Assembly (NCBI GenBank): GCA_903939515.1
Contig: CAJAHH010000076.1
Location: 52,568-116,567 of the forward strand
DNA: 64,000 nt
Origin: an uncultured Verrucomicrobiota bacterium
GTDB lineage: Bacteria; Verrucomicrobiota; Verrucomicrobiia; Limisphaerales; UBA9464
Direction of reading: 5' to 3'
Both the position numbers and the translations under genes were made by a program. The notes under the pieces are model-generated. The model did not search any database and was not told the origin of the DNA. It worked only from the letters and a program-made list of their open reading frames with translations. Shown here piece by piece: positions 59,938 to 64,000 of the stretch (positions within the stretch are counted from its first letter, which is position 1; each line of letters starts with the position of its first letter).

Positions 59938-61086
59938 ATGAAGATTCTGATTGTTATCCTGTTGGTCGGAGCCCTGGGAGCCGGGGGATGGTTTTACACC
60001 CAGCGGCAGCGGGCTGGGGCAGTTCCGCAGGTCAGTACCAAGGTGGACACCGCTGTCATTGAGACTCGCAACATCAAGTTCGCCATTAACGCCGCGGGCG
60101 ACATCACACCGGCCGAGCAGGTGAGTGTTCGGCCGGAGGTCAACGGCAAGATTGAAGTGCTGCCCGTGGATGTGGGTGACCGGGTAAAATCGGGGCAATT
60201 GCTCTTCAAACTAGATGACCGGGAATTGCAGACCCAGCGGCAGCAAGAAGACAAGAATGTGGAGCGATCGCGCTTGCAATTGGGACAGGCTGAACGGGAC
60301 TACAAGCGGGCTCAGTTGCTGTTTGAAGGCAAACTCATCTCCCAGGAACTCTTTGAGGACAGCCGCACCAAGTTTGATTTGGCCAAGAACGAGCTGGCCT
60401 TGAGGGAAAAGTCCCTGGAACTCATCGTCGAACGTCTGCGAAAAACCGAGGTGATGGCCCCGTTCGATTCCACGATTCTCACCCGGCCCATCTCTGTAGG
60501 TCAGGCCGTTTCTGGATCGGGCGGTTTTAATGCGGGCACCGAGGTGCTCACGATCGCCAATCTTAACGACCTGATCGTCAATGCTCACATTAATCAGGCA
60601 GATGTGACTCGGTTGCACGTGGACCAGCAGGTGGAGGTCAGCGTGGAAGCGGTTTCGGGCCTTAAGGTGGTCGGCAAAGTCGAGCGTATTGCGCCCCAGT
60701 CGACCCTGAAGAACAATATTCGGGGCTTTGCTGCGCGCATCCTCCTGAAGGATGTCGATAGCCAGATCCGGCCCGGCATGAGCGCCAACATCTCCATACC
60801 GGTGGCCAGTGCCGAAAATGTGGTGGCTGCCCCTCTGGCTGCGGTGTTTACGGAAACCAATCCGGCGACCCGTGAAATCGAGCGCCACATCTGGGTCCGT
60901 AAGGAGGAGACTTGGGAACGGCGCCCGATCAAGATCGGTGTGAGTGATTACTTTTTCGCAGAGGTGACTTCGGGGCTGCAGGCGGGCGAGGTGGTTTCTT
61001 TGGAGGATCGATCCAAGGAGTTGGGAACGGGTGGCGACACCAACAGTGTCAAGGTAGCCACAAAGGCGACCGCGGCCCAACGCTGA
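59938..61086 (+). CDS. Membrane-fusion (periplasmic adaptor) protein of a MacAB-like exporter
   Basis: A 382-residue HlyD/MacA-like adaptor. An N-terminal membrane anchor or signal (MKILIVILLVGALGAGGWFY) is followed by the lipoyl half-motif with ITPAEQVSVRPEVNGKIEVL (about 60-79), a coiled-coil hairpin (about 95-165), the matching TEVMAPFDSTILTRPISVGQ strand and beta-barrel parts VVAAPLAAVFTETN and VSDYFFAEVTSGLQAGEVVS. It bridges the inner-membrane permease to an outer-membrane channel (TolC-type), which is not in this window. The start at 59938 is chosen because the signal follows it. It leads the operon with ATPase and two permease genes. Confidence 0.9.
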   Translation: MKILIVILLVGALGAGGWFYTQRQRAGAVPQVSTKVDTAVIETRNIKFAINAAGDITPAEQVSVRPEVNGKIEVLPVDVGDRVKSGQLLFKLDDRELQTQRQQEDKNVERSRLQLGQAERDYKRAQLLFEGKLISQELFEDSRTKFDLAKNELALREKSLELIVERLRKTEVMAPFDSTILTRPISVGQAVSGSGGFNAGTEVLTIANLNDLIVNAHINQADVTRLHVDQQVEVSVEAVSGLKVVGKVERIAPQSTLKNNIRGFAARILLKDVDSQIRPGMSANISIPVASAENVVAAPLAAVFTETNPATREIERHIWVRKEETWERRPIKIGVSDYFFAEVTSGLQAGEVVSLEDRSKELGTGGDTNSVKVATKATAAQR

Positions 61087-61100
61087 GACTGAACCTGAAC

Positions 61101-61835
61101 ATGGCGCTGCTCGAACTTCGCAACGTCTCCAAGATCTACCATCTCGGTGGGGAGGAGATCCGAGCTCTGGACGACGTATCCCTCGATCTGGATCAGGGAG
61201 AATTTGTATCCATCATCGGTCCTTCCGGCAGCGGCAAGTCCACCTTGATGCATATCTTGGGCTGTTTGGATTCGCCGACCCTGGGTAATGTGGTTTTGGC
61301 AGGCACCGATATTGCCAATGCTTCGGCTCGGGAACTGGCCCGGGTGCGCAATCGCACCATCGGCTTCGTGTTCCAGTTCTTCAACCTGCTGCCCAAACTC
61401 AACGTGCTGCAGAATGTTGAATTGCCGATGATCTATGCGGGCATCGGAAGTCGTGAGCGTCGAGAGCGCGCTGAGAAGGCCCTGGAAATGGTGGAATTAA
61501 GCCACCGCCTCAAGAATCGCCCGAATCAGCTTTCCGGCGGTCAGCAACAGCGCGTGGCCATTGCCCGGGCTCTGGTCAACAATCCCAAGATTATCTTAGC
61601 CGACGAGCCGACCGGCAACCTCGATACCCACACGGGCGAGTTGATTTTGGCTCTGTTTCGGCGTTTGGCGGCCGAGGGGCGCACCGTGATCTTGGTAACT
61701 CACAATCCGGAGATCGCAGCGGTGACCCCACGGCGCATCGAGATTCGAAACGGTAAGATTGCTCACCAAGTCGATTCCAAATTGGCGGGTCTTGACCGGG
61801 TTTCCAAAGCGCCTAACGAAGGGCAGGCATCATGA
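61101..61835 (+). CDS. ABC transporter ATP-binding protein (MacB/LolD class)
   Basis: A 244-residue ATPase: Walker [21 protein letters not shown]-loop [20 protein letters not shown], signature [20 protein letters not shown], Walker [13 protein letters not shown] and switch histidine in [10 protein letters not shown]. The pattern is that of the MacB/LolD/FtsE group that drives mechanotransmission-type transporters (MacB, LolCDE). It lies 14 nt after the adaptor gene and overlaps the permease start by 4 nt (ATGA at 61832-61835). Confidence 0.94.
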   Translation: MALLELRNVSKIYHLGGEEIRALDDVSLDLDQGEFVSIIGPSGSGKSTLMHILGCLDSPTLGNVVLAGTDIANASARELARVRNRTIGFVFQFFNLLPKLNVLQNVELPMIYAGIGSRERRERAEKALEMVELSHRLKNRPNQLSGGQQQRVAIARALVNNPKIILADEPTGNLDTHTGELILALFRRLAAEGRTVILVTHNPEIAAVTPRRIEIRNGKIAHQVDSKLAGLDRVSKAPNEGQAS

Positions 61836-63268
61836 GTCTGGAACTGCCGCGTATTTCGTCGTCGGATCTATCGTTGCAAGATCTTCCCGTTGGCAAGACG
61901 AGCTTGGGCAATGCTGTGGTGGTCGGCTTAAAGGAGATCTGGGCGCACAAGTTCCGCAGTGCCCTCACCATGTTAGGGATCGTGCTAGGGGTGTCCTCGC
62001 TCGTGGCCATGAGCGCGATGGTTCAAGGCATGGAAAATGGTCAGCGTGAAGCGTTGCTCGCCATCGGAGGTTTGCAGAAGGTGCGCATGGAGGCCCAGCG
62101 CGTACCCGTTGAACAGCGGCATCTCAGGGACTTGGCTCGCGGAATGACGCTGGCCGATGTTGAGGCCCTTAAGGCTGGAGTTCCTGACATCGAGATTATC
62201 GCCCCTGAGATGCGATTAGATTTGGATCCGACGCTTCAAGCCAACGGCAAGTTTCATCGAACCTTCATGACCGGAGGAGTTGTGCCGGAGAAGGTGAAGA
62301 TCATGGAACACGAAGTGGAGCATGGTCGGATGTTTAATGACATTGATGCATCGGAGGCTCGGCCGGTGTGTGTTATTGGCACGGGCATCCGGGATGAACT
62401 CTTCGGTAGGCCAGAAGATGCGGGTTCCGAGGTGATCCCGTTAGGGCGCATCATGACCATCAACGGCCAGCCCTTCACCATTATCGGGATGTTCAAGCGC
62501 TACGAGGGAGAGCAAGACCGCAAGCAGCGCTTAGAGCGAGAAGTTGAGCGTCAGAAGCTTATATCCGAGGGCAAAGCTCCGCCCAAGGGACCGGTGCGTG
62601 GGCAAGGGCGCAGCGGCAATTTTGCTTTTTGGATTAAGAACAACACCGTCTACATGCCCCTCAACACGATGTGGCATCGGTTCCAGTCCGGCCTTTCCAA
62701 TGCCCCAGCTGAGCCCCGCCTGAGTAATATTGAATTGAAGGTTCGCGACTTCTCACAAATCGAGCAAACGCTGACCAAGATTCGGAACATCATGATGGTG
62801 AACCATCGGGGTATTGAGGATTTCGCCTTCCGGACCTTTGAGGACTGGAGTGCCGACATCGACCGTTTCGTCAAGAATGCTCGCATGAGTGGTGGGCTCA
62901 TTGCCGGCATCAGCCTGTTTGTCGGTGGTATCGGCATTATGAATATCATGCTGGCGAGCATCTCTGAGCGCATCCGGGAGATTGGCATCCGCAAGGCAGT
63001 CGGGGCAGGGGGACTTGATATCTTTGTTCAGATCCTTGTAGAAAGCGTGGTCATCGCAGTGGTGGGCGGGGTTCTTGGATTGGCATTTTCCCGATTCGTG
63101 GTGCTCGGTATCACTTGGGTGGCACCCACCGGCAATGATCCGGTGATCACCAGCGGTGCCATGGCGTTGTCCTTTGGGTTTGCTGTGGTTGTTGGTCTCG
63201 TGGCTGGCATTTTCCCGGCGGTGAAAGCGGCCCGGATGGATGTTATTCAGTCTCTTCGTTACGACTGA
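61832..63268 (+). CDS. MacB-like ABC transporter permease 1
   Basis: A 478-residue permease with an N-terminal cytoplasmic tail of about 25 residues ([20 protein letters not shown]), then transmembrane helix 1 (WAHKFRSALTMLGIVLGVSS), a large periplasmic MacB-type core domain (about 75-345) and three C-terminal helices starting at FVGGIGIMNIMLASISERIR, the FtsX-like motif. It should extrude a lipid, peptide or macrolide-like compound with the ATPase and adaptor. Its stop codon overlaps the start of a second, related permease gene by one base. Confidence 0.9.
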   Translation: MSLELPRISSSDLSLQDLPVGKTSLGNAVVVGLKEIWAHKFRSALTMLGIVLGVSSLVAMSAMVQGMENGQREALLAIGGLQKVRMEAQRVPVEQRHLRDLARGMTLADVEALKAGVPDIEIIAPEMRLDLDPTLQANGKFHRTFMTGGVVPEKVKIMEHEVEHGRMFNDIDASEARPVCVIGTGIRDELFGRPEDAGSEVIPLGRIMTINGQPFTIIGMFKRYEGEQDRKQRLEREVERQKLISEGKAPPKGPVRGQGRSGNFAFWIKNNTVYMPLNTMWHRFQSGLSNAPAEPRLSNIELKVRDFSQIEQTLTKIRNIMMVNHRGIEDFAFRTFEDWSADIDRFVKNARMSGGLIAGISLFVGGIGIMNIMLASISERIREIGIRKAVGAGGLDIFVQILVESVVIAVVGGVLGLAFSRFVVLGITWVAPTGNDPVITSGAMALSFGFAVVVGLVAGIFPAVKAARMDVIQSLRYD

Positions 63269-64000
63269 TGAACCTTTTCAATGCGATCCTAATTGGTCTC
63301 AAAGAAGTTTGGGCCCACAAGTTCCGGTCATTACTAACCATGTTTGGCGTTGTGCTGGGTGTCGCCTCATTGGTTGGCATGAGTGCCATCATCAAGGGCA
63401 TGGAGAACGGCATGAGGGAATCCATGATAGCCATGGGTGGGGCCGACAAGGTGCTCCTCCAGAGGCAGGCGGTTCCGGCCTACCAAGAGCATCTGGCTGA
63501 CCAGGCGCCTGGTAGGACCTTAGTAGATGTGATTGCCCTAAAACAGGGTGCCCCGTTATTGCGGGTGATTTCACCGGAAATGGCCGTGCCGGACGCCATG
63601 GTTTCCCGCGGAGACAAGCGAGCTAGCCCTGAGGAATGCGTGGGAGTTTGGCCGGAAGTATTGGAGATGAACCTCCACACCGTGGAGCACGGCCGGTTCT
63701 TCAATGCATTGGATGAAGAGAAAGCGCATGCGGTTTGTGTCATTGGAACTGGGATACGAGACTCCCTATTTGGCGATCCGGATGAAGTGGGGCGTGAGAT
63801 CATTCCGCTCGGCGAAACGATCCAGATCAACGGGCAGCCCTTCGTCATCGTTGGGATGTTCACGCAGTATGCCAGTGAGCAAGACCTGAAGGCTCGTGCC
63901 CTGCGCAATCAAGCCAATGCGTCCACCAATAAGGTTGAGACCAAAAAATCTCGTGGCTGGGGCAGGAAGGGTGGTTGGGCCTTTTGGCGCAAGAACAACA
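63268..64000 (+). CDS. MacB-like ABC transporter permease 2 (cut by window edge)
   Basis: The first 244 codons of a paralogue of the preceding gene. It starts MNLFNAILIGLKEVWAHKFR and closely parallels the upstream protein from its VGLKEIWAHKFRSALTMLGI segment; it lacks the extra N-terminal tail. It then shows TMFGVVLGVASLVGMSAIIK, a matching periplasmic domain (RVISPEMAV, VCVIGTGIRDSLFG, INGQPFVIVGMF) and continues past 64000. The ATG overlaps the previous TGA by one base (TGATG, 63266-63270). Two different permeases with one ATPase suggest a heterodimeric exporter. The C-terminal helices are not in view. Confidence 0.9.
   Translation, partial: MNLFNAILIGLKEVWAHKFRSLLTMFGVVLGVASLVGMSAIIKGMENGMRESMIAMGGADKVLLQRQAVPAYQEHLADQAPGRTLVDVIALKQGAPLLRVISPEMAVPDAMVSRGDKRASPEECVGVWPEVLEMNLHTVEHGRFFNALDEEKAHAVCVIGTGIRDSLFGDPDEVGREIIPLGETIQINGQPFVIVGMFTQYASEQDLKARALRNQANASTNKVETKKSRGWGRKGGWAFWRKNN

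Overview
The window is a gene-dense (about 60% GC by eye), chromosomal, mostly housekeeping segment. I infer a heterotrophic PVC-group bacterium, most likely a Verrucomicrobiota member near Pedosphaera/Limisphaera. The reasons are solitary pseudopilins with a [18 protein letters not shown] leader, secreted Gfo/Idh/MocA-type and beta-propeller proteins, a sulfatase-family protein, a three-subunit SdhCAB with a b558-type SdhC, and few Shine-Dalgarno sequences. No phage, insertion sequence, CRISPR array, rRNA or tRNA was found.

Layout. 1-2.0 kb (-): trpF (cut by the edge) and ilvD. 2.1-6.6 kb (+): accA, manA, a membrane-anchored TPR protein and a cobalamin adenosyltransferase. 6.9-8.9 kb (-): two metallo-beta-lactamase-fold hydrolases. 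9.0-10.3 kb: an esterase facing a DciA-like protein. 10.4-14.6 kb (+): a PAP2 phosphatase fused to an ArnT/GT39-like glycosyltransferase, an OGG-type DNA glycosylase and a Xer recombinase. 14.7-25.2 kb (-): gap, a secreted Gfo/Idh/MocA protein, the run hom-thiL-tsaE-tsaB-ykgJ, an enolase-superfamily enzyme with a TIM-barrel isomerase, selO and a DUF2237 gene. 25.6-31.7 kb: a large secreted beta-propeller protein, an ArsR regulator, a pseudopilin, a ROK kinase and a second Gfo/Idh/MocA enzyme. 31.9-34.8 kb: rpmE2-prfA-HAD phosphatase, facing a membrane-anchored GrpE-like protein.

35.0-42.7 kb: an FAD amine-oxidase-like protein, a SorAB-type sulfite dehydrogenase pair, a sulfatase-fold protein that has lost its recognisable catalytic residues, larB, nadD, nadA and a gamma-class carbonic anhydrase. 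42.7-48.9 kb: an MsbA-type ABC exporter, a PNPOx-like flavoprotein, a zinc alcohol dehydrogenase, a Tat-exported superoxide dismutase, a LysM protein and two small membrane proteins. 49.0-58.5 kb (+): pyrC, a secreted CAP-domain protein, sdhCAB, a second pseudopilin, rnhB and yraN. 58.5-64 kb: an M48 protease, divergent from a MacAB-like efflux operon with two tandem permease genes, the second cut by the window edge.

No complete new defence or mobile system is visible. The items most worth a second look are the degenerate sulfatase beside the sulfite dehydrogenase genes, the larB/nadD/nadA cluster (NadD makes the substrate of LarB), the membrane-anchored GrpE-like protein, the PAP2-GT39 fusion and the two-permease efflux operon. 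Start codons were chosen by conserved N-termini; where these differ from the longest open frame, this is stated.
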